This document shows, in pieces, positions 7,781 through 15,200 of a stretch of DNA of 64,000 nt (the stretch's first letter is position 1; each line of letters opens with the position of its first letter). Source of the stretch: Faecalicoccus acidiformans. Lineage in GTDB: Bacteria > Bacillota_I > Bacilli_A > Erysipelotrichales > Erysipelotrichaceae. The position numbers and the translations under genes are program-made. Where the stretch lies: assembly GCF_014202635.1 (NCBI RefSeq), contig NZ_JACHHD010000009.1:1-64000 (forward strand). Reading direction: 5' to 3'. The notes under the pieces are model-generated. The model searched no databases, was not told where the DNA came from, and saw nothing but the letters and a program-made list of their open reading frames with translations.

Positions 7781-9069
7781 CTGAATTCGTCGTTTTGTGT
7801 TTGTCCTAAAGCATCGATCTTCGATTGAAAATGTTTCGCTTTGGCAACATACGAAATCTTATTGCCTAAATTGATCACTTTTTCAAAATACATATTCGCC
7901 AATGAATAATCTTGTTCTACAAAAGAGATCATACCGATATAGTAACAAGCATCCACCTGTTGAAAAGGAAAGCTTGCCTTTTGTAAAGCTTGCAGATAAT
8001 ACTTTTTGCATGTATTGAACTGTCCGTTCATCAAATCCACTTTATTTTGAATGGAGGCAACTTCTTCGTTCTGGACCATGATCCCCTGTGTGCCAAAATT
8101 CAAACGAACTTTATTGGCCTCTTCTTTACAGCGCTCTAACGCTTCTTCGTCTTTGAGCATGTAATAAATCGTAGCCATCAGGCTCCAATACTGCAAAGTG
8201 CTGGCTTGATCCCGCCGAGGATAGTCAATCAACACATCCATAGCCAGCTGCGGATCATCCATATAGATCAAAGCCTGCGCCATCAAGATCCGATCTTTGA
8301 TCTTGACTCTTCCTTTATGATCCATTCCATAATAGATGCAAGCACTGGCACAAGCTTCCGGATCGCAGTTTTGATAAAGCAGCATCCGAATCGGCATCAA
8401 AGAGCTGGCATAGTATCGCATCAGATAACTGAAGGACATAAAGAAAAAGATAAACAAGATCGCCAGCAAAAGAAAGCTTTGCACGAAAAACATCACACAT
8501 AAAGCAGCCGCGATGCCTAACCCATAGACAAAGGTGATCTTGCGAACATTCTTCTTACATTCTTGAGCCATCTGACGAACATTTTCTTGAAGCTGATGAT
8601 GAATCTTATATACACGGACTATTTCATCATCATTGGAAATATTTCTCTGCTTCCGCTGGGATGCCAAAGAGCTGCGCAAAGTTAGCATGCCATAGATACA
8701 GGCTATCACGCTTGGCAACAACAATATGATTCCAACAAACAAAAGCAAGGTGGAGGCAAACATCAATAAAACAATAAAGATCAAAGGGCTGAACGTCGAT
8801 ACACTGGAGAAATACTGGGCCAATAAAACAATATTGATCAAACCCGCAAAAACGATCCCCAACGAGAGCGATTGAAGAAGCGGACTTTCTATATAAGCTT
8901 CCAAGCTCGGTATAGCCGCTGCCGGAACGCCGGCATCCGCCAAGATGTCGCGCATATAGACTTGCAGTTCACCGCCGTAGACAAGATTGGCAATCAAGCC
9001 AAAAAGCACCCCAACGAGAAATGAACCAATTAAAGAAAGTAAATGGGATTTACAGCGATATTTCCACAT
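7777..9069 (-). CDS. Membrane protein with C-terminal TPR-like region
   Basis: A 430-residue protein I cannot assign to a named family. The N-terminal half has several hydrophobic segments (a first one near residues 10-30, a pair with FSPLIFIVLLMFASTLLLFVG, and another around ITFVYGLGIAAALCVMFF). The C-terminal half is soluble, alpha-helical and TPR-like (ILMAQALIYMDDPQLAMDVL, YYIGMISFVEQDYSLANMYFEKV), suggesting a membrane-tethered protein-interaction scaffold. I chose ATG 9069, preceded by AAAGGAAG, over the ORF start at 9150; it overlaps the end of cysE by 20 nt, so the two are translated from one message. Confidence 0.7.
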   Translation of the reverse strand: MWKYRCKSHLLSLIGSFLVGVLFGLIANLVYGGELQVYMRDILADAGVPAAAIPSLEAYIESPLLQSLSLGIVFAGLINIVLLAQYFSSVSTFSPLIFIVLLMFASTLLLFVGIILLLPSVIACIYGMLTLRSSLASQRKQRNISNDDEIVRVYKIHHQLQENVRQMAQECKKNVRKITFVYGLGIAAALCVMFFVQSFLLLAILFIFFFMSFSYLMRYYASSLMPIRMLLYQNCDPEACASACIYYGMDHKGRVKIKDRILMAQALIYMDDPQLAMDVLIDYPRRDQASTLQYWSLMATIYYMLKDEEALERCKEEANKVRLNFGTQGIMVQNEEVASIQNKVDLMNGQFNTCKKYYLQALQKASFPFQQVDACYYIGMISFVEQDYSLANMYFEKVINLGNKISYVAKAKHFQSKIDALGQTQNDEFS

Positions 9070-9613
9070 CTTCGCGCTTCCTTTCAATAATTCGAGCCGG
9101 CATGCCAACTGCCGTTGCGTAATCTGGCACATCTTGTAAAACGACCGCATTCGCGCCTACTCGAGAGTACATTCCTAAAGTGATATTCCCTAAGCATTTA
9201 GCCCCGGACCCAACATAAGCTCCTTTTTTCAAGGTCGGATGTCTTTTCTTATGTTCTTTCCCGGTTCCTCCCAAAGTCACGCCATGATATAAATGACAAT
9301 CATCTTCAACGATGGCCGTCTCGCCAATCACGACCCCCATGCCATGATCGATCACAAGTCCGCGGCCAATCGTAGCCCCCGGATGAATCTCGATTCCTGT
9401 CCAGTTCCGGGCTACATTCGAGACCCAGCGAGCCAAAAAAGTTCGGTGATGATCCCAAAGCCAGCGGGCAATGCGATGCAGACCGATCGCCTTGATATGC
9501 GGATACAGCCAAAAAACTTCCCACTTTGAATGGGCTTCCGGATCCAATTCCATTGTTCTTCTTATATTATAAGCCGCATCTTTAAAAAAAGAACGTCCTT
9601 CGTATTCACTCAT
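9050..9613 (-). CDS. cysE: Serine O-acetyltransferase
   Basis: A 187-residue CysE of the short form: an alpha-helical N terminus followed by left-handed beta-helix hexapeptide repeats (GIEIHPGATIGRGLVIDHGMGVVIGE, then YHGVTLGGTG, AYVGSGAKCLGNITLG). It acetylates serine with acetyl-CoA, the first step of cysteine synthesis. His residues of DHGMG and YHGVTLGG are those of the active site. No cysK or Cys T-box lies next to it. The start codon has no SD but a consensus-like promoter places transcription exactly on the ATG. Overlaps the downstream membrane-protein gene. Confidence 0.93.
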   Translation of the reverse strand: MSEYEGRSFFKDAAYNIRRTMELDPEAHSKWEVFWLYPHIKAIGLHRIARWLWDHHRTFLARWVSNVARNWTGIEIHPGATIGRGLVIDHGMGVVIGETAIVEDDCHLYHGVTLGGTGKEHKKRHPTLKKGAYVGSGAKCLGNITLGMYSRVGANAVVLQDVPDYATAVGMPARIIERKREDVEISL

Positions 9614-9648
9614 GAATGAATTTTATGTTATTTTAAGCTAAAAATCAA
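9611..9648 (-). promoter_or_regulatory. cysE promoter predicting a leaderless mRNA
   Basis: TTGATT (9643-9648), a 17-bp spacer, TAAAAT (9620-9625), then exactly 6 nt and the ATG (9613-9611). Normal initiation 7 nt after the -10 would place +1 on the A of ATG. There is no SD. Confidence 0.7.
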
Positions 9649-9658
9649 GCAATACACA

Positions 9659-9682
9659 AAGCACCGCCCGAAGACGATGCTT
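9659..9682 (-). terminator. Putative terminator after the surface adhesin gene
   Basis: AAGCATCG and CGGTGCTT form an 8-bp stem (one G-U) with an 8-nt loop; the following T-tract is weak, so efficiency is uncertain. Confidence 0.5.
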
Positions 9683-9689
9683 AGAATTC

Positions 9690-12683
9690 CTATATCTTTC
9701 TAAAAACTTGAATCACTACAATGAGTCCAAGAAGAATTCCTGAGAAAACAAACCAAACTCCATATCCATCGGCATTCCAGTCTACCCTTGTCGAAACCAT
9801 CGGAATCTTGATATTTTGGATCTCAAGATAAAAATATCCTTCTTTCGTTTTGGCCTTTTTTCCATCAATATAAATTCCGTCTTTTTTCACTTCCAAGAAA
9901 TATACATGGTCTAAAAGACGATATCCTTTAGGCGCTTTTACTTCTTTTAAGTACCAGGAACCTTGTTTCAGATCTTTCCAGGATACCGTTCCTTTAGAAA
10001 TATCGGTCTGTCCCGTTTGATACAGAGTATTTGCTTGTTTATCTTTGAAAAGCGCAAATTCTAATTGTGCATTTTGAATAGGTTTACCTGTATCCGCATC
10101 GACTTTTTGGACCTGCAGATCATAAAGAGGCAAGATCTCAAAAGTCTGTTTGTCGTCATTCAAATCTTCATGGGCTGCCAAAAGGTGTCCATTTTCACAG
10201 TATAGCCTTTCGGTTACGACATAAGAGGCTGGCTCGATCTGTGAAGCATCGAAGCGAAACACCATATCCACAAAACCATTTTTAGTTTCTGGCACAAAAT
10301 CCAAAACTTGGATCAGTTCTTTTCCTTCGTTTTGGATCGGTTTTTTTGTCTTAGGATCTAAGATCCTTCCCTCCAGTCGATAGGTTTTGCCAGGAACCAG
10401 CCCGAGATACTCTACGCGATCTGTGACCTCTATTTCTTCTTCTGGATACCATTCTTTCTCTTTGTTCACCGTTGTCTGGATCTGTACGCGCTTATTGGTG
10501 ATCGACTTTTCTAAAACATATTCATCTCTGTCTCGAGATCCTTGCACAAACTCAAAATCAATCGGATCTTCCAAGAGCTGATAACCTTCGATCGTCTCAA
10601 TTTCTTTTAACTGATACGATCCCAGAACCAAATCATCGATAACCAAAGAACCCGCTTCTAAAGAATAGATCCCATCCGGATGTTCTGAAGTTTCAATCCA
10701 ACTTCCCTTCGGATAAAGCAGCGTCCCATCTGCCGGATCAAATATATCTTCTTTGGCTGACAATCGAAAACGCACCTCTCCTTTGCATAGATCTTCCGAC
10801 AATCTTTCTTCAAACTCCTTATGAAGAATGATCTTCGCCTTAGGTCTTTCATTTTCGATGGTCACTTCAACTGTCGCATGCCCCTGATCGTCGACTTGCG
10901 AGACATAGCTCGATCCCAAAACGATCTTGACAGGTTCTTTTAAAAGCTGATAGCCTTGCGGAGATTCAACTTCCTGAATCTGATACGTTCCGGCTTTCAA
11001 CTTTAAAGGTGTCGTCAGAACTCCTTTTTCATCTTGAGCGACAAAGACCCCTTCTTTTTCTTTCGGGTGATTGGATGCGGTCTGGAATGTATCGTAGGTT
11101 TTGGATCCCACTCTCATCGTGACCGGCTTTCCTTCTTCGTCCAAGATCTGAAAGGATGCACCCGATGTTGATATCGGCTTTTTCGTTTGAGCATCGATTT
11201 TGATCAGACGCAGATAATATTCAAACGGTCGATTATTGATCGTATATTCTAAAGGCTCATCGGTTTCCTGGTCGATCTCAAAAGTAAAGGGTTCTTTGAG
11301 CCAATGTGTTTCCGGATCTCCGCCAGTCTGTTGAGCCATATAAGTTCCATAAGCCAACGCCTTGCTTAAAGCATACCCTTGATCATCCGTTGTCAAAATG
11401 TCCCATTCGCTGTCCGAAAATCGATCTCGATGTTCAATTGCCTTTGTGATTGAGCCATATTGGTCAACATAACGTTTGAGCACAATGGTAAATTCCGCTC
11501 CTTTTTCCGGCTTCACGATCTGCGAGATATCTTTGTCCGTAATGATCTTCTTGATTTGGATGCGGCCTGTGATCACCTCATCGCTCAGTTCTAAGATGAC
11601 ATCTTTCTGATTTGAAAAATCAATCTGTACCTGATTTGTATCTAACTGGTATCCTTCCGGCGCTTGTATTTCCTGAATTGTATACGTGCGGTCCGTAGGC
11701 AGATCACTGATGCGGTTGCTGAAGAGATCCTCTTGAATCAGAAACGTACCTGCAACTTTCTTTGTTTTGTTGTCGATCAACTGATATTGTGCACCAGCTA
11801 AAGTCGCATCCCCTTGAGAAATGTCTTGTGTTTGTGCATCTCTTTTTAAAACTTGTACACTTCCCGTTTCGACCATTGCGGATACATGCAGCTGATTAGG
11901 TATTCCTCCTGTGATATAAGCCACCGCCTGGTGGTTATACTTGCTTCGATAAGCGATGCTGACGCCTTGTTGAGGATAGAAGCAATTCATCGTCAACTGT
12001 CCGCTTTTTCCTTGACTTTTTTCCATCCATATCGTCAATTGATTGCCCTGCTGTTCATAAGAAAGCGTCCCGGAATCCAGCGTATAGTGAGAGAACACGC
12101 CATTTGTGTCTGTCAGAGTTTGGGCAAATTCTTTTCCATAGCCCGATAGAATCACTTTTTGTTGATCAAAAGAAACATCGGTCATCATAATTTTCAGACG
12201 ATTATTGATCTGATCGATCTTTGCCTGAATATCCGGATGAATTTTCACAACCAATCCCGGCATGATTTCTTGCCAAATGCGAATTTGTGTCGCGAAATCT
12301 AATTCGTGAGAATAATCCCCCTGAAAACCATAACCTAAAGCCGAGATGTACTCTAACTTTTGAGTCAATGTACTATCCCCAAAATAGTCCCCCAAATCGC
12401 TGGCAGTATAGCCCCCATTTCCATCGCTGATCAACGACAAAGGTTCAATACAGTAGACTTTCTTGCCGGAAATTGAGATCTGTGCATACGTATCAAAGTT
12501 ATAGCCAGATACATTCGATTGCGAAAGCCCCACAGCCCATTTACTGTTAGGATCCGTGATAAAGCCTTCCGGATAGTCTACTTGAACACTTAACTCCTGT
12601 GCAAATACGGGAACACTCTGCACCAGGATCATCATCACCCCTAAAAAGATCCCCAAAATTTTATGAACGGATTTTCGTATCAT
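9690..12683 (-). CDS. Surface adhesin with thioester domain and Cna_B repeats
   Basis: A 997-residue exported protein. Signal peptide to about residue 28 (VFA cleavage). Then a thioester (TQXA) domain: Cys78 in VYCIEP and Gln133 in ATQIRIWQE are the residues expected to form the internal Cys-Gln thioester that can bind host targets covalently. Four or five prealbumin-like Cna_B/SpaA domains follow (repeated EIQAPEGYQL-type ends), with one VaFE-type domain (VTDRVEYLGLVPGKTYRL) before the last. The C terminus has one membrane helix and a short basic end (FRKI), but no LPXTG; IPMVSTR stands where it would be. I chose ATG 12683 (AAGGAGG SD). No sortase or pilin genes are adjacent. Confidence 0.85.
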   Translation of the reverse strand: MIRKSVHKILGIFLGVMMILVQSVPVFAQELSVQVDYPEGFITDPNSKWAVGLSQSNVSGYNFDTYAQISISGKKVYCIEPLSLISDGNGGYTASDLGDYFGDSTLTQKLEYISALGYGFQGDYSHELDFATQIRIWQEIMPGLVVKIHPDIQAKIDQINNRLKIMMTDVSFDQQKVILSGYGKEFAQTLTDTNGVFSHYTLDSGTLSYEQQGNQLTIWMEKSQGKSGQLTMNCFYPQQGVSIAYRSKYNHQAVAYITGGIPNQLHVSAMVETGSVQVLKRDAQTQDISQGDATLAGAQYQLIDNKTKKVAGTFLIQEDLFSNRISDLPTDRTYTIQEIQAPEGYQLDTNQVQIDFSNQKDVILELSDEVITGRIQIKKIITDKDISQIVKPEKGAEFTIVLKRYVDQYGSITKAIEHRDRFSDSEWDILTTDDQGYALSKALAYGTYMAQQTGGDPETHWLKEPFTFEIDQETDEPLEYTINNRPFEYYLRLIKIDAQTKKPISTSGASFQILDEEGKPVTMRVGSKTYDTFQTASNHPKEKEGVFVAQDEKGVLTTPLKLKAGTYQIQEVESPQGYQLLKEPVKIVLGSSYVSQVDDQGHATVEVTIENERPKAKIILHKEFEERLSEDLCKGEVRFRLSAKEDIFDPADGTLLYPKGSWIETSEHPDGIYSLEAGSLVIDDLVLGSYQLKEIETIEGYQLLEDPIDFEFVQGSRDRDEYVLEKSITNKRVQIQTTVNKEKEWYPEEEIEVTDRVEYLGLVPGKTYRLEGRILDPKTKKPIQNEGKELIQVLDFVPETKNGFVDMVFRFDASQIEPASYVVTERLYCENGHLLAAHEDLNDDKQTFEILPLYDLQVQKVDADTGKPIQNAQLEFALFKDKQANTLYQTGQTDISKGTVSWKDLKQGSWYLKEVKAPKGYRLLDHVYFLEVKKDGIYIDGKKAKTKEGYFYLEIQNIKIPMVSTRVDWNADGYGVWFVFSGILLGLIVVIQVFRKI

Positions 12684-12746
12684 TCTCTCCTCCTTTTTCC
12701 TTAGACGACTACCTAGTAATAGATACGATAAAAATCCAATAGAAAA

Positions 12747-12776
12747 TAAAAAATCCCGATCATTTCTGATCAGGAT
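12747..12776 (-). terminator. Terminator overlapping the stop of the small membrane protein gene
   Basis: Arms 12753-12762 and 12767-12776 (ATCCTGATCA with TGATCGGGAT, one G-U pair) and a T-run at 12747-12752. The stop codon of the preceding gene (12760-12762) lies in the hairpin. Confidence 0.8.
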
Positions 12777-13173
12777 CTTTGTCGGCTGGTAATTCTTGTT
12801 TCTCTTCCTGGGCGCTGTTTTCACTCGGAGTGTTTTCTTCTATTTCTTTTGGTTCCTTAGCAGCTTTTATCTCTTCTTGATTCTCTGCGCTGTTTTTTTC
12901 TTCTTCCTGATTGGCTGCAATCTCAAATTCATTGCGAATTCCCTGCAGAAGCCCGACGATCGTACCCAAAGCATAGAAGATCAAAGCCATGCAGAAGGGA
13001 GTAAAAGCACTGGAGATCAAGCTGGTAAAAATTTCTGTAACCGGTGCTTGTGAACTATACGCTGCGTAATAGGTTGTAATGGAATCATAACTGTAAAAAA
13101 GCGTATAACCCATATAAACCAAAGCTACAACAGAAAAAACATAAAGGACTTGTGATAATCGCTTGTTTTTCAT
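12760..13173 (-). CDS. Small membrane protein with acidic Glu/Lys-rich tail
   Basis: A 137-residue protein of unknown family. Two hydrophobic segments (LYVFSVVALVYMGYTLF near 10-26 and FTPFCMALIFYALGTIVGLL near 57-76) are followed by about 60 residues of low-complexity, Glu/Asn/Lys-rich tail, probably disordered. Start at ATG 13173, where GAGGAAG precedes it, rather than the upstream in-frame codon. It lies between tRNA-Leu and the adhesin gene, separated from both by terminators, so no partner is indicated. Confidence 0.65.
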   Translation of the reverse strand: MKNKRLSQVLYVFSVVALVYMGYTLFYSYDSITTYYAAYSSQAPVTEIFTSLISSAFTPFCMALIFYALGTIVGLLQGIRNEFEIAANQEEEKNSAENQEEIKAAKEPKEIEENTPSENSAQEEKQELPADKDPDQK

Positions 13174-13190
13174 GAACTTCCTCACTTTCA

Positions 13191-13211
13191 AAATAGCCGC
13201 CTGATGGCGGC
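13191..13211 (-). terminator. Terminator of tRNA-Leu
   Basis: GCCGCC and GGCGGC (13196-13201 and 13206-13211) form a tight 6-bp GC stem with a 4-nt loop, followed by TATTTT on the minus strand. Confidence 0.75.
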
Positions 13212-13226
13212 CAATCTATAACAATA

Positions 13227-13312
13227 TGGTGAGGCCGATGAGACTTGAACTCACACGGGCTATGCCCACTACCCCCTCAAAGTAGCGTGTCTGCCGATTC
13301 CACCACGGCCTC
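13227..13312 (-). tRNA. tRNA-Leu (anticodon GAG)
   Basis: Class II tRNA with a long variable arm. Acceptor stem GAGGCCG/CGGCCTC, anticodon loop TTGAGGG giving anticodon GAG (reads CUC and CUU), T-arm containing GTTCAAGTC, discriminator A and an encoded CCA (13227-13229). It stands alone between rlmD and a small membrane protein gene. Confidence 0.95.
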
Positions 13313-13323
13313 ATGTGTTCCCT

Positions 13324-13352
13324 ATTATAGCGAACTTTTTATCGTTTGACAA
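13324..13352 (-). promoter_or_regulatory. tRNA-Leu promoter
   Basis: TTGTCA (13347-13352), 17-bp spacer, TATAAT (13324-13329). The -35 lies inside the last codons of rlmD (stop at 13339). Confidence 0.85.
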
Positions 13353-14637
13353 ATAAAGATACACATTCTAGGCCAGCAGTCTGACAAAACATATCAACCG
13401 GCTGGACTTTTTGACAATCATATCCCACCTCCTGGAATCGCTTGGCATCACGGACCAAAGTATTCGGATTGCACGAGATATAAATGATCTTATCCGGATC
13501 AAAATCCTGAATATGGTCTGTCGCTTCTTCGCAAAGACCTTTCCGAGGCGGATCCACAAAGAGTACATCGGTCTTTTGAGCATGTTTCTTGGCATAGCTT
13601 CCCGCATCTTCACAAACAAATTCAACATTGTGCAAGTGATTGCGCAAAGCATTTCTTTTCGCATCCTGACAAGCTTCTTCTACGATCTCGACCCCGATTA
13701 CACTTTGTACATGCTGACTGACCAGACAGCTGATCGTTCCGGTTCCTGAATAAAGATCCACAACATGCATGAAGTCTTGCAGCTTGGCCAGATCCATAGC
13801 CGTTTGATATAAGATCTCCATCATAACAGGATTGACTTGGTAAAACGATTTAAAATGAACATCCATTTGCAGCCCCATGCATTCTTGCACCAAATAATCC
13901 GTTCCATACAGGACTTCATAGGATTCTCCCAAGATCACATTGTCTTTGCGCACATTTTCATTAAATACAACAGATACGATCTGAGGATCTGCCTTACAAA
14001 GATCTTGTGTCAAAGTCTGAAATCGGTTTTCAGTCCCGATCCACGCGATTTGGATCTCATTTTTTTGATTGGAACGAATTAAAACATGACGCAGACTGGC
14101 CGCCTCTTGGGGACGGAGCTTCTGACGGATCGCTTGATATACATGATTGATCGCATCGGATTGAATCTTGCACTCAGGGCAATCGATCACATCGTGAGAA
14201 TGAGGCCGGTAAAATCCCATCTGAACCTTGCCGTTTCTGACTTGCACCGGAAACTGGGCTTTGTTTCGATAGGCATAAGGATCCTGGACAGAAAGCGGGA
14301 ACTCTACCTGTATCGGAAGATGTGCACGATCAAACAAAGTTTGTACCGCATTCTGTTTCACTTTCAAAGAAGCAAGATAGTCCAAATGTAAAAAAGCACA
14401 GCCCCCACATTTGCCAAAAGCCGGACAAGCCGGTTCAAGACGATCACAAGAAGAAGTATAGCGCTCCTCTATTTTTCCAAATGCATACCTTGATAACACC
14501 TTCACGATTCGAATCTTTGCTTTTTCCTTAGGAAGCAAACCAAAAACAAAAACCGCCATAGAATCCAAATGAACGACCCCATAGCCTTGGCTGGTGATAT
14601 CTTCACAGATAACGGTATAGATTTCATTTTTTTGCAT
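13339..14637 (-). CDS. rlmD: 23S rRNA (uracil-C5) methyltransferase, RlmD/RumA family
   Basis: A 432-residue TrmA/RumA-family m5U methyltransferase. N-terminal TRAM domain (about 1-60), then a 4Fe-4S cysteine set (ACPAFGKCGGC and the later CPEC), a central domain, and the SAM-binding fold with VDLYSGTGT, DPPRKG and the catalytic cysteine in YISCNPNTL. In Firmicutes such enzymes modify one or two uridines of 23S rRNA (RlmCD type), so the exact target is uncertain. ATG 14637 lacks an SD and lies 6 nt after the -10, a predicted leaderless start. Divergent from marR. Confidence 0.9.
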   Translation of the reverse strand: MQKNEIYTVICEDITSQGYGVVHLDSMAVFVFGLLPKEKAKIRIVKVLSRYAFGKIEERYTSSCDRLEPACPAFGKCGGCAFLHLDYLASLKVKQNAVQTLFDRAHLPIQVEFPLSVQDPYAYRNKAQFPVQVRNGKVQMGFYRPHSHDVIDCPECKIQSDAINHVYQAIRQKLRPQEAASLRHVLIRSNQKNEIQIAWIGTENRFQTLTQDLCKADPQIVSVVFNENVRKDNVILGESYEVLYGTDYLVQECMGLQMDVHFKSFYQVNPVMMEILYQTAMDLAKLQDFMHVVDLYSGTGTISCLVSQHVQSVIGVEIVEEACQDAKRNALRNHLHNVEFVCEDAGSYAKKHAQKTDVLFVDPPRKGLCEEATDHIQDFDPDKIIYISCNPNTLVRDAKRFQEVGYDCQKVQPVDMFCQTAGLECVSLFVKR

Positions 14638-14672
14638 AGCCGTATTGTATCTTTTTTTTTAATAGTTGACAA
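14635..14672 (-). promoter_or_regulatory. rlmD promoter predicting a leaderless mRNA
   Basis: TTGTCA (14667-14672), a 17-bp spacer, TACAAT (14644-14649), 6 nt, ATG (14637). Its -35 lies on the opposite strand of the marR -35. Confidence 0.75.
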
Positions 14673-14728
14673 TATCAACAAATGCCCTATAATTATATAG
14701 CGAACTATATTTTTATATAGCACGCTAT
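14666..14728 (+). promoter_or_regulatory. marR promoter with three overlapping inverted repeats (MarR operator)
   Basis: TTGACA (14666-14671), 16-bp spacer, TATAAT (14688-14693). Immediately downstream lie ATATAG-4-CTATAT (14695-14710), CTATAT-4-ATATAG (14705-14720) and ATAGC-2-GCTAT (14717-14728). They share half-sites and cover the likely start site and leader, ending just before the SD. This is a typical arrangement for autorepression by a MarR dimer. Confidence 0.75.
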
Positions 14729-14744
14729 GAGATAGGAGGTGCGC

Positions 14745-15200
14745 ATGGACAAAAGAAAATATGGCTACGGTTTTTACTTTAAATGCATTCAGTCTGCTAT
14801 CGAAAAAAATATGAATGAGACGTTGAAAGTCTTTGATTTAACGGCTTCACAAGAAAAAGTTCTCCGTTTTTTACGGTGGACAAAACTGGAAAGAGTCTCT
14901 CAAAAAGACATCGAGGAATTTTATCACATTTCCAATCCGACAGTGACCGGGATCTTAAATCGTTTAGAACAAAAAGGATATATTCGACGGATCCAAAGTC
15001 AGAAGGACAAACGTGTCCACTATATCGAAGCAACCCAGAAGGCGACAGAATTCCAAAAAGTCGTCAACAAAAATGTTCGGGAATTTGAATCTAAGATCTC
15101 CGGAAATTTAACCCCCGAAGAACAAGAGACATTGTTTGTCTTATTAGAAAAAGTAGCCAAAAATTTAATAATGGATAAGGAGGAAGAAAAACATGGTTAA
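14745..15200 (+). CDS. MarR-family transcriptional regulator
   Basis: A 151-residue winged-helix regulator. The DNA-binding part is about residues 40-105: SQKDIEEFYHISNPTVTGILNRLEQKGYIRR is helix-turn-helix and QSQKDKRVHYIEAT the wing. Helices at both ends would make the dimer. Start ATG 14745 with AGGAGG 5 nt upstream. It overlaps the following ABC gene by 8 nt and likely represses the exporter operon until a ligand releases it, via the inverted repeats in its own promoter. Confidence 0.9.
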   Translation: MDKRKYGYGFYFKCIQSAIEKNMNETLKVFDLTASQEKVLRFLRWTKLERVSQKDIEEFYHISNPTVTGILNRLEQKGYIRRIQSQKDKRVHYIEATQKATEFQKVVNKNVREFESKISGNLTPEEQETLFVLLEKVAKNLIMDKEEEKHG

